Shown here piece after piece: positions 32,441 to 42,715 of a stretch of DNA of 64,000 nt; position 1 is the stretch's first letter, and the number at the start of each line of letters is the position of its first letter. Below the pieces are notes generated by a model. That model was not told the DNA's origin, ran no database searches, and saw nothing but the letters and a program-made list of their open reading frames with translations. The translations under genes and the position numbers were made by a program. The stretch is from Platerodrilus igneus (Eukaryota; Arthropoda; Insecta; Coleoptera; Lycidae), in contig JARFIW010001109.1 in the NCBI GenBank assembly GCA_036346225.1, positions 2,526,501 through 2,590,500 on the forward strand, in the 5' to 3' direction.

Positions 32441-33789
32441 TTTTTGACCAACTTAACGCGTGAAATTTGTTGAAAATAGAAAAGGACAAAAATATCGGTT
32501 TATGTTGGTATGCCTATTAATTACATCTATGACGTAAATCGGATTTTAGATTGCTTGAACTATAGTACGAAAATTGAACCTAACACAGTTGTTATTTAAT
32601 GCTACTTTTTAGCGGTTGTACTGTAAATATTGTTCTAAATAAGTCGGATAGAACAAATTTTTACTGTAAATAAACTTGTGTTGTTAGTCAAACATGTATA
32701 CTCTAATAATGTCATCTAGAAAAGAGACAGCTTACTAATATGTATTTGACTTATAGACAGTATTAAGAAGTATCAAAGGTGTTTATTTATTTAAAGCCAT
32801 CATACTTAAGATCCTACTGGAGTTTTGTGCAAATTAATTGTTTTACTTAAGTGAGTTTACGATAGCGCTTGTTATTATGTGTTGTTGTTGTTTAACTGGA
32901 TCTCAGGGCCAATGAAATATTCCCAAAAATAATAATAATTATATGTAATAATTAATGACTTACAAGCAATATACCTCATGTTATCAACATCCTCCCAAAC
33001 AGGTTCTCTATGTCTTCAATTAATCTGTGGAAATGCTCTTTTTTAATGAACTCATAATTACAGATTTTATTTGGTACGTAACTAAATCAATATTAAAATA
33101 ATTAGTAATGATCTATAAAAAGCAAACTTAATATGGGCAGTGATTAGTTCTTATTAAAGGTTGAAATTAAGAAAAATGATTTACTATAATTACCTGCAAA
33201 ACTACATTATGAACGTTTTTATAGAATACAAGAACGGATGTTTTCTTTATAAATTAAGAACCACAGAACTAAATTTTCCAAAATGTTATATTTATAAGTT
33301 AACCCTTTAATGGGTACTGGGAAAAATCCTGCCCATCTCATTGCAGATCCATTCAAGTGATTTATTATAAAATACGAGGATTGTCTCTTAAGTTTTGCAG
33401 ATAGAACTGGAATAAAACCGAAGAACACAGTATGCTGGGGAACGCCAACAACGTTAGATAAATTTTTTTATGTATTTCAAGTTGTGGTGACTAAGAATCC
33501 TGTCAAACGGACAATCGAAGAAAAGAATAGCTAAATAGGCCGAAAAATTGACTAAGGCGTAATTTCCGTAGAAAAGAAGAAATGTATAGAAAGCACATGC
33601 CACAGGAAGAGGATCGAAAACTAAATAAAAGTGTGAGAACTGACAGTAAGAAAAACCAGCTAAAGAAAAGGAAAAGGAATGTGGAACGAATGGAATGAAG
33701 AAGCAAAACTAAAATTCAAAACACTCAGAAACAGCACACGATCCGAAGAAAGAAGACGAAACTGAAACCGAGTGTAGTTAGGGTTGAGC
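32441..33789. other. No gene seen
   Basis: Only short frames. 33500-33780 is strikingly purine-rich on the plus strand (AAGAAAAGG-type words) and could be a diverged LINE piece, but no motif supports that. Confidence 0.3.
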
Positions 33790-33966
33790 ATGGTCATTTA
33801 ACTTGAAAAAAATATATACGAACAATACAAATCTATGCCATCTTTATTTTTTGCATAACAATTCTACCAAACGTTTCGGCCGTACGTTCCAGCCTTTCTC
33901 AATGGTTCAAACAACCCCGTACATTTACTAAGAAATTAAACCTCTTTTATGGATCATCACAAATCT

Positions 33967-33970
<4 letters not shown>
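33790..33970 (-). mobile_element. Penelope-like element end with ribozyme-like motif
   Basis: On the minus strand, 33908-33856 reads CATTGAGAAAGGC, a loop, then GGCCGAAACGTTTGG. GGC/GCC can form stem II and GAAACGTT fits the downstream core of a hammerhead ribozyme. The CUGAUGA core is altered (TTGAGA). The piece abuts a (TA)n tract, as does the Penelope-like element at 36241. Confidence 0.4.

Positions 33971-34012
<42 letters not shown>
33971..34012. repeat. (TA)n microsatellite
   Basis: Pure AT dinucleotide run between the Penelope-like end and the following LTR-like unit. Confidence 0.95.
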
Positions 34013-34013
<1 letters not shown>

Positions 34014-36205
34014 TCATATTTAGACCAGGGTAGAAAATTAATGAATTACATAAAATAATTTTAATCACCGTGTATAAGGAATTTTATTAGATAATACGCT
34101 TTATTAAAACACCGTGGAGAATAAAAATTCATTCGTTTCAGTAAAAATAAGAGATTTAAATCATGTACAAGACGCTTTATATCAAAAGAAACAGTATTAG
34201 CAAGCTCTACGTGTAATGTAATTATTCCGAGGAAAGAAACAAATGGAAATTACGTGCAAAATTTATATTAATTAACCCTATTTTAAGTAACCGGTATTAA
34301 ACAAAACGTACAGATAATAATTAATATTTAGTTAGGATTCACTAAAATTTAAAGGGTATTAATTTTAATTGAAGTTAATTGAACCGTTAGTAACATATAA
34401 TATCTATAAAAACTTGTAAAAACCCAATAAAATAAAGCTCTGAGAATTAATATTATGTTTGAACACCTGCGTATTTTTAAAAAGCTCATTCTGCGTAAAT
34501 TTTGCAGATAATTAATGGTTACAAAGAATCTTGGAGAAACCGGGGCTTAATATTCACGGGAAGGCGCGATACGGGGTTATTTAACCCAGATAGTCCACAT
34601 GGACTGAAATAATCGATAGTAAGGAATATCAATTTGCACCACTAAGAACAGGTTAGAGAAGGAAAGATAATGTGCGTAAGACAAAGACACTAATAATTAA
34701 AGGCGTGATATGAGCAACGTCACGAGGGTCACGATTGGTTGAAAATAAGATGCACATATGAGAGGTAGAAACAACAATTTCTGTATAAAATTTAATTAGT
34801 TATTCTCGGACATGTGAGAATTTCTGAGATTTAACTGGGACGAGTGCAAAATTCGTAAAAATCGCATGCCGAGCTGCGGACTGGGAACCTAGCATGCGAA
34901 ATTCTTTAGAATTGCCCGTTTTGGGGAACAGACCGACAGACAGGCTAACCGCTATATATACCGAGGTGAATATAAACAAGCTCTCTTACATCCGCGACTT
35001 GATTCAATACGTTAAACAGTGCATTTTAGTTTGATAGAATAATTTAAAGTTTGCTCGTATATTTTGGTGATTTAAAACAGTTTGTTATTTACGTGCTAAC
35101 ATGAATGTACTTGAGTGCACTTAGATACAAGGTAATAAAATTTAGTATCACTGTACCAATTAGTAAAATTTACAACGACAAATGAATACACCAAAAGTAG
35201 GCAGTTTTGGCGTATATTGGTGAAAGAAGTATGAATTTCTTTGCTATTTTTCGGGGGTGTTAATGATTAAATGGTTCATAAATGTGTCTGGATCCACAAA
35301 ACAAGGGTCAGATATACACAGATGAGTTCTGGAAAAGCCCAGAAACAACTTTAAATAAATGGTGATGGAGAAAATTTGAAAAGCGTTGAGAATCAGAAGC
35401 TGTAAATATAACCCAGTTGGAATGGTGTGATTAACAAAAGGGACGATGTACATTGAAGCTACGAGTGCAGTAACCTTCAGGTAATTTATACTATTTTGTT
35501 TGAACTTTGATATTTTTGTGTGTGTTGAATTACTTTAGAATTGATTTACTTTAAATGGACATTAGTGAAATTGTACTAACCATAAAATTTTAATGTTAAG
35601 GTGAAATTTGCTTGTTTAAGTAGAAAGGGGTATTTAGTATTGATGTTCTGGATTATGATGAAAATTTGGGTATGTCTTTGAGCTCAATTAGACGAACCTG
35701 GTTAATTAACGTAAAGGGGTGGTAGATGCTCCCTTTGTACTCAGACTCCGGTCTGCATATATTGTTACATTAATTAGTAGGCATCCAACAAGGACTTTAA
35801 TTCAGGATGCATATAAAATGATAATAAATGTAATCTTGAAAATTTCTGATACTGAAATTTATGCCAAAATTCAATTTTGAAATTTTAATGTATTGTGAAT
35901 ATTGATGTAAATAGAGTTAACGTTCGTGTTTGTGGTAGGAATGTGTTTTTTTTTTTATGAATGAGGATGAAAGTTATCTAGGGGAGCAGCCGAGGCGATT
36001 AACAGAAGAAAGTCAACGAACCAGGTAATTTAATAACTTTGTAGGTTTCACAGCATTCTCTGGACATCCAATTCGTAGGGGCTCGATTCGAAAAGCGGAC
36101 TACCCGGATTTTGGTGGTATCACAGCAAATATGACGCCCAATCTGTGGGGCTCGAATGTTTTTTTTTAAGGGCCAGTTCCCGCATTCAAAGGAGAATTTA
36201 CATAG

Positions 36206-36207
<2 letters not shown>
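34013..36207 (+). mobile_element. LTR-like unit between two (TA)n tracts
   Basis: Non-coding 2.2 kb. A TATA-like TATATATACCGAGG/GAATATAAACAAG lies at about 34950-34980, and donor-like CAGGTAATTTA sites lie near 35475 and 36022. Its last 200 bases (GGGAGCAGCCGAGGCG; CACAGCAAATATGACGCCCA; GGGGCTCGAAT) resemble 50270-50600, so it is probably a relative of the unit at 48142-50796. Function as an LTR is inferred from promoter and leader-like signals only. Confidence 0.4.

Positions 36208-36240
<33 letters not shown>
36208..36240. repeat. (TA)n microsatellite
   Basis: Borders the left arm of the Penelope-like element. Confidence 0.95.
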
Positions 36241-36248
<8 letters not shown>

Positions 36249-36314
36249 GATCTGTTGGTTTCTTGGGATGCATTCGTTCGTAAAGTAAAAACTATTATGT
36301 CAAATTGTAACTTT

Positions 36315-36367
36315 TATTCTGACGTTTCGGCATTAATATTTATGCCTTAATCATAGACTAAAATTTA
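36315..36367 (-). ncRNA. Hammerhead-ribozyme-like motif, left arm
   Basis: Inverted copy of the motif at 37851. Here the core reads CTATGA, lacking the G of CTGATGA, a different loss from the right arm. Stem II and the GAAACGTC segment are intact. Confidence 0.5.
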
Positions 36368-36592
36368 ATGAATTTAGTGCTATAAGGTTTAAAAACAGTT
36401 TAGCTAATCTACTTACATAATTACTATGACATAAAGAACTTTTACATTAAAAACTAATACAAAAATTACAGTTATGACTTGACAAATATTAAAACAACAA
36501 CAAATATTTACAAAAGCTAACTATGTGTAAATTACTAATTTTAGCAAAATAAGAAATTACAGAAGAAAAATGTAGAAAGAACTTAAATTAAC

Positions 36593-36943
36593 TTGATCGA
36601 ATATACTTTGTATATTTTCAATAGCTTCAATACTAATTTGGTATTCACTTACGAAAAAGAAATTAATTTTAGTATTCCTTTTCTAGATACATTAGTCCTT
36701 AGATCTCCCATTAATACTTTATATTTTGACATTTATAAAAAACCTACCGACTCTGGTAGATACTTAAACTATTATTCTAACCATGCTTTTATTCATAAAC
36801 TCAATACCATATTAGCTTTAAAACACCGTATTCAAAAAATTAGCGAACCAAATTTACTTACCAACAACTTAAAAGAATTAGAAAATATTTTATTAAACAA
36901 TTCATATCCAAAACCACTTTTAAAAAGTTTTGTACTCCAATAG
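36593..36943 (+). pseudogene. Penelope reverse transcriptase, C-terminal remnant
   Basis: The frame opens directly at the arm junction (no ATG) and reads 116 codons. NFSIPFLDTLVLR, then FDIYKKPTDSGRYLNYYSNH and HKLNTILALKHRI, match the region just after the catalytic palm in Penelope polymerases. The palm itself, with its YxDD box, is missing. A frameshift near 36930 passes to the next frame. Confidence 0.75.
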
Positions 36944-37478
36944 CCTGCAAACTTCATCAATAGACCGACCACTAATTACAAAATTCAGAAAATTACCTTT
37001 TATTCATAATTTAACCCCTCAATTAACTAAAATTCTGAAGCAACCTAATATTCTAAAAGCTTATACCTATGAAAAATCAATAGACAGGTTATTCACTAAA
37101 TTAAAAGATAAAACCGAGAAATCATTATGCAGTAATATTATTTATAAAGTAGAATGTATTTGCAATAGAACTTATGTAGGTCAGTCTAAACAATGGTTAA
37201 AGAATCGAATAACACAACATAAAAGTGATGCCAGACTAGGTAAACTAAGTTGTGCTTTGTCATCACATTTACATGCAACAAAACACACTGCTAAATTCGA
37301 AGACACCAAGATTTTAGACATTGAAGACAACTACTACAAAAGACTATTCCTGGAATCTTTTCACATTTTACAACAACCTAATCCACTCAACAACAAACAA
37401 GATACAAACAACTTAAACATAGTATATTCTTCACTATATAAATTTAATAATATCCACTTTCACAGACCATTAATTTAG
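36930..37478 (+). pseudogene. Penelope GIY-YIG endonuclease domain
   Basis: An open frame of 182 codons. RKLPFIHNLTPQLTKIL is the linker after the polymerase, and IIYKVECICNRTYVGQSKQW is the GIY-YIG core with TYVGQ in place of YIGQT. The catalytic-helix segment is LKNRITQHKSD, followed by HLHATKHTAKFEDTKIL and the YYKRLFLESFHI block with its glutamate. In intact elements this nuclease nicks the target for cDNA priming. The domain is unbroken here, but it is part of a truncated protein. Confidence 0.8.
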
Positions 37479-37850
37479 ATTTCATTAATAAACAAACATT
37501 CCGTTCCTAAAATCTTACATTTTTTTTACGTTTCTTTCATATTTTTCTATTTTTAAGTCACTTTCCAATCACTATACTTATCACTAACTAATAATTTAAT
37601 AAAATTGACATCCTCATATTAGTTAATTTAAGTTCTTTCTACATTTTTCTTCTGTAATTTCTTATTTTGCTAAAATTAGTAATTTACACATAGTTAGCTT
37701 TTGTAAATATTTGTGTTGTTTTAATATTTGTCAAGTCATAACTGTAATTTTTGTATTAGTTTTTATATGTAAAAGTTCTTTATGTCATAGTAATTATGTA
37801 AGTAGATTAGCTAAACTGTTTTAAACCTTATAGCACTAAATTCATTAAAT

Positions 37851-37905
37851 TTTAGTCGATGATTAAGGCATAAATATTAATGCCGAAACGTCAGAATAAA
37901 AGTTA
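37851..37905 (+). ncRNA. Hammerhead-ribozyme-like motif, right arm
   Basis: GTCGATGA (core, one T short of CTGATGA), stem II GGCAT (37867-37871) with ATGCC (37880-37884), CGAAAC, then GTC with predicted cleavage after 37892 and AGAATAAAAG as the second stem I strand, pairing with TTTTA upstream. Stem III would be only ACGT, the short type that works as a dimer. The missing core base predicts an inactive ribozyme. Confidence 0.5.
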
Positions 37906-37994
37906 CAATTTGACATAATAGTTTTTACTTTACGAACGAATGCATCCCAAGAAACCAACAGATCTATAAATATTATTACCGTTCGAAAAACTAC

Positions 37995-37997
<3 letters not shown>

Positions 37998-38042
<45 letters not shown>
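37998..38042. repeat. (TA)n microsatellite
   Basis: Borders the Penelope-like element on the left and the 5' LTR of the Gypsy element on the right. Confidence 0.9.
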
Positions 38043-39769
38043 TGTAAGGGTGGGGGGGGGGTATAAGGCTTCTAAAGGTATATTTGTATTAATAGGGGTG
38101 TATGCCAAACGATAGGGTCAATATTTCAGATCAAATAATTTAAAAACTATAATTTTGCTATACTTTACATACGTTAAAGTATGTACCATTTCAGTTTAAA
38201 ACATATGTGCCAAAAGGTAGATAACATGACTTTATGACGTTGATATAATGCACGGTACTTGAGGTTTTATACTGAGTTGATATTTTATGAGCCAGTTGAG
38301 AGTACATTTGCCGTCGGAAAGCCGAACGCATTTATGGATATCTGCAATATAACAAAGCGTCCAGGTCGTGTAAATTATTTGGCTTTTCCTTTTAATAGAA
38401 TCAACTTTTGGACGAATTGTAAATCAAAATTTAAAGTGAATCGAAATGTAAAAGGTTATTGGAGTTTGGTGAAGTGTTTTGGACCAATAGTAGAAATTTA
38501 AAATATTTATAAAAACTGTAGTGAAGGTATTTTGGACACGGAAAGAAAGATGAATTGTTATTGGATGTTGTATGTTAAAAATTTGTAATTCAAGTAAGCT
38601 AAGGTTGTTGATTTTATAGCTAAGCAAAATAAATAAGAGACTTAATTTTTCGAATTTGTTCAGATAAAGACGTGTTTTCATGAAACCTGCGTTAAAAGTT
38701 GTAAAATATTTATTAAAATAAAAGTTTATATGTATCAGCGAGTATTATTTAGTCAAAGTGAAAGTAATATGAATCATTGAGAGTATAAAGGCGACGAGTA
38801 TTAAAAAGGTTTTAAAAGTGGTTAATAGTGCAACGGGAAAGTCAGCGTGTATAAGAGAAGATTTGAAAGTGGTTTAAATAGTGCAACGGGAAAAGCGACG
38901 ATTATTTAGTTTTGAGGAAGATTGGTGTTGGTTTTGGATAGATTTGGTATAACGGCAGTAGGGAAATTGAGTGGATACAGAAGGCAACGTCGACATAGAT
39001 AATTTTTGGAGTGATTGAGCAGATTAAACGGCAGTAAGGACATCGTATGGATAATTGGAATAGCAGGACTAGGAGTGATTTGTAATAGGACAGCGGGATT
39101 GATTTGGATTGAGCGAAGAGAGGATTAATTGGAATAAGAAGCAGAGGAACAGGAGAGCAGTGTACGACGAGGAATAATTAACGCAGGGGAAGTTGACATA
39201 ACGTTTTTGCTAAATTCTAAATTGGGGTAAAATTATTTCAGGTTTGGGTCAACGAAATTGGATTAAGAACACCTGGAGGCAGTACGCAAGCGGACTATAT
39301 TGGAGAATCTTTATGAAAGTGCGTACGGTGATTTCGAACTTGAGCCAGCAGTTAAAAGAAGGCCTTCAGCGCGGTATAATTCTGGTAAGTACCGTGAATA
39401 TATTAGAACGTCAAAATTAAAGTCAAAAATAGTTACATAAATTAATTTGGCATCAGGTAACTTAGATCTGTTAAAATTTGGCATACATAGTAAATTCAGT
39501 ACATTAAAAAAGTGGTAAAACAAACGAGGGTGCAGTTTGGTTGGGTAGTGCACATCTACTCACGATTGAACTCACGGTGAGTAGGTGAGAAAACCCTGAG
39601 ATTAAAGTTTCAAATAGTCGAGGCATAAAATATAGTAATTAGTAAATAAAGAACCAACCAAACGTTTGCTAAAGCACCTCGATTTGAAGTCATACATTGA
39701 ATAGTAATTAGGGACGACGACAAAAGTCGTGTAATAAAATCTTGTTTAAAGGAGGAGTGAGATCAAGAA
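38043..39769 (+). repeat. 5' LTR
   Basis: Starts TGTAAGGGTGGGGG, with a longer G-run than the 3' copy, and ends GATCAAGAA. An acceptor-like TTATTTCAG at about 39240 and a donor GTAAGT at about 39386 bracket a short segment that is open in the 3' LTR copy but shifted here by one base. Confidence 0.85.
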
Positions 39770-39771
39770 GG

Positions 39772-39790
39772 TGGCAAACCCAACGTGAGG
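39772..39790 (+). other. Primer-binding-site-like motif
   Basis: TGGCAAACCCAACGTGAGG directly follows the 5' LTR and differs from the TGGCGCCCAACGTGG type mainly by AAA in place of GC, so priming by the usual tRNA may be poor. Confidence 0.5.
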
Positions 39791-39913
39791 CTCGAGAAAA
39801 AGGTTAAAAAGGTGTTAGAGTGAAAGAGAGTAGAATCCGGGATCCCGAGTTAGGTGGGGCCCGCAGGTTTTTCTTTATTTTACAGGAAACGAGTTCAAAA
39901 CAAGGAAACAGAG

Positions 39914-41694
39914 ATGACGGACGCGGACACAAAAAGAATCACAAGATCGGGACTGATATACGGGATTGAAATGGATGTAGGGAGACAAGACATAGAGCTG
40001 GACGCAGGGGGCGACCTACAGGAGACGGACACGAGGCAGACAGAGTTGCAGGTGACAGACACGGACATGGACCAGGCAACGGTACCAGAGGTGAGAGCAA
40101 CAGAAGCCGACGGAAACCACGACATTATGAGATTTTTGATGAGTATGAAAGACGATTTTAAGACATCACATACAGAACTGACACACAAAATTGTAGAATC
40201 ACATACAGAACTGACAAACAAAATTACTGAATCACGCACGGAACAAAAAGAGGCGAATGCTGCGTTAGCCATAAAAATTATGGAATCACATAACGAGCTA
40301 AGGGACGAGTTTAGAACAGCGCACGCTGACCTGACGGCTAAAATGAACCATACGCAGGACTACTTACTAACACAAATACAGATTGCAAAGGACGACGTGC
40401 GGACAGAGGTTCAACAACAAGTAGACAGGGTTGACGACAAGTTGGAACACACACGGGTACATTTGCAGGGAGATTTGAACGCGACACGGACTGACCTTAG
40501 AACGGAAATTAAGACACGGGGAGACACAGTGGAAGAAACGATGATTAGCGAGTTTTCAAATTTAAGTAACGAAATACAAACATGCGACAAACGACATAGG
40601 ACCAACTACTAAAATTTAGGACAAACATTAGAAACCATACAAAACGAAAACGTACACGGTAGGACAAAACTGGACGAAAAACTTGACGACAAAGTCACGG
40701 GATTAGAAACCAGGGTAGGACATGACGTTAGACAAATTCACGAGAAATTAGACGACCTAGAAAGGAGGCGAATTGGACTAGACTACGGACCGCACTTTCG
40801 ATTAAACCGGGACGCTTTACCGAAGTTTGAGGACGTAAGACAGAACAGCCCATGGGATTCCTGGACCGACTAGACGAGATCGTAGGGACAGAAAACGAAC
40901 GAACAAAACTACAGATTGTGGGGGCGAGTTTGACGGGAAATGCCGAAAAATGGCATAACATTATTCGAAAACAGTATGACACGTACGCTGACTTCAAACG
41001 ACTCTTTATAGAACAGTTTTGGAACACTACACATCAGACAGACATAAGGACGAATCTAATTACAGGACATTATAGCAGGACTCACGGCACACGCGAAGAA
41101 TACGCGATTGACAAGTTTAATCAGGCGCAACACTTAACACCGAAATTGAGCGAGGACGACATTGTACTTCTACTGGCAGGTCATATGGAACCGGAGGTTA
41201 CCAGAGTGGTAGTGGTACAAAATGTCAAGACGTTGAGGGAATTCTTAGGAGTAATGAGAAATTTTGATCTAGCGACAGCACTTGAAGCGAAAACGCGGAC
41301 ACACCATTGGGAACAAAACAGGGGTTACAGGGAAGACAGTCGACGACAACCGTACCACGAAAACAGACCAAATTATAGACAGGAAAATTTTAACTACGGA
41401 CATAGGAATCATTGGGGACACGAGGTACATAGACGACCGTATTATAATAGGGATCACAGGGATAATGGATACAATGGACAAAACAGATGCCGGCACGACA
41501 ACGACGAGGATGATGGCCGGACGACTGGGGGAGGAATACAAAATGGAAATAGCCGGACGGACAGGGACGTAAACGTCCAGCATATGACGACGAGCGCAAT
41601 TACAACGGACCCGAATAGGATTGAGGTGGTGGAGATTCACGAGACGCCTCAGGAACAAAAAAAAACGCGAATTTTTGGACGACCGACTGCTTAG
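39914..41694 (+). pseudogene. Gypsy gag, with one stop and one frameshift
   Basis: The likely start is MTDADTKRITRSG at 39914; an upstream ATG at 39854 lies before the acceptor-like TTATTTTACAG that ends at 39889. Residues 90 to 230 are coiled-coil, with repeated HTELTHKIVES/HTELTNKITES units. A TAA at 40610 interrupts the frame, which is otherwise readable to about 40840, then slips to 40852-41694. That part holds the capsid-like block IVGASLTGNAEKWHNIIRKQ and FKRLFIEQFWN, followed by an Arg/Asn/Tyr-rich nucleocapsid-like region without a CCHC knuckle. The protein would form the particle shell and bind RNA. With both breaks this copy cannot make it in one piece. Confidence 0.75.
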
Positions 41695-41719
41695 GAGTTA
41701 AGATTGATGTTTGCTATAG

Positions 41720-42607
41720 TATAAGGGATTTGTTGTTAAACAGTTACATTTTAATAAAAAGAATTTGTTATTTATAAATATTAGTTTAAGGGACTGTGTT
41801 TATGTTGCTTTAGTGGATAGTGGGTCACAGTTGTCGCTGGTAAATGAGAGGGTAGTAGTCGAACATGGAGATTTTTTAAAGGGAAGAATAGGAACAATTG
41901 AGGGGGTTAATTTATGGTCAGCGATGAACAAAAAGCTAACGACGATTTATAATGTTATCCGTGTACCGATATATATAGGAAATAAAGAAGCAGGGAATGC
42001 AGAGTTTTTAATTACGAAAGGGTTACAGTTAGACTTCACATTGGGTATGGACTTTATAGAGGATTTTGGATTGAATATAGATGGAAAGGATAGGTCAATT
42101 AGGATATTTGATAAAGATAGGTCATGGGTGGTACCTACGGTTAGTGAGGAATATAGGAATGGAAATGATATAGATAGTACAGGATTAGGAATGATTAAAG
42201 AGTATAATGATGGACAGGTTAAAGTACGATTATGTAATATGTTTGCAAGATTAATTAATGATGAACAGATAGGGAAAGTGAGTATTGAAATTAAGATGAA
42301 GCTAGGAGAATTATTTAATAAATATGTAGGGTTATTTAATGAAGAGCCAAGATTTGCGAGGCGGTACACACATAAGTTGGAGGTCACGGAAGACAGCGGA
42401 TTTAATACAAGGGTGTATCCAATTCCGTTTGCCATAAGAAATAGGGTTAAAATAGAGATAGACAGAATGTTAAAAGAGGGTATTATAGAACCAGCGAGAA
42501 CTCCATATGTGAACCTAGTAGTTATAGTACCAAAACCCAATAAAAGGGATATAAGGATTTGTTTAGATGTGAGAAAAAGGCGAATGCGGGTTGCCAAATT
42601 AAAATGA
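41720..42607 (+). CDS. Gypsy protease and truncated reverse transcriptase
   Basis: Open from 41720, with the first ATG at 41765. An aspartic protease has VDSGSQLSLVNE near residue 20 and LGMDFIEDFGLNID near residue 95. It is followed by a linker and the start of reverse transcriptase: KYVGLFNEEPRFARR, KIEIDRMLKEGIIEPART, then RDIRICLDVRK. The frame stops nine codons later, before the YxDD catalytic box. RNase H and integrase are absent between here and the 3' LTR at 42716. The element can only be mobilised in trans, if at all. Base composition here is more AT-rich than in gag. Confidence 0.8.
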   Translation, partial: YKGFVVKQLHFNKKNLLFINISLRDCVYVALVDSGSQLSLVNERVVVEHGDFLKGRIGTIEGVNLWSAMNKKLTTIYNVIRVPIYIGNKEAGNAEFLITKGLQLDFTLGMDFIEDFGLNIDGKDRSIRIFDKDRSWVVPTVSEEYRNGNDIDSTGLGMIKEYNDGQVKVRLCNMFARLINDEQIGKVSIEIKMKLGELFNKYVGLFNEEPRFARRYTHKLEVTEDSGFNTRVYPIPFAIRNRVKIEIDRMLKEGIIEPARTPYVNLVVIVPKPNKRDIRICLDVRKRRMRVAKLK

Positions 42608-42715
42608 AACAACGAAAGGGTGGTTTTGAATGAAAATCAGAAATTTTTGCACACCAGGGGAAGAGAAAAACATATGAAATTTCCAATTTCATTAAAACCA
42701 GTGGGGCCAATATTA

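Larger units (their letters stand above)
36241..37974 (+). mobile_element. Penelope-like element with inverted arms
   Basis: Two 352-base arms, 36241-36592 and 37622-37974, are near-perfect reverse complements. Between them lie the C-terminal part of a Penelope reverse transcriptase and a GIY-YIG endonuclease. The left arm joins the coding region at the point where the frame begins, so the protein is 5'-truncated at the arm. Penelope-like elements are known for such direct or inverted pLTR arrangements. (TA)n tracts touch both outer ends. Confidence 0.8.
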
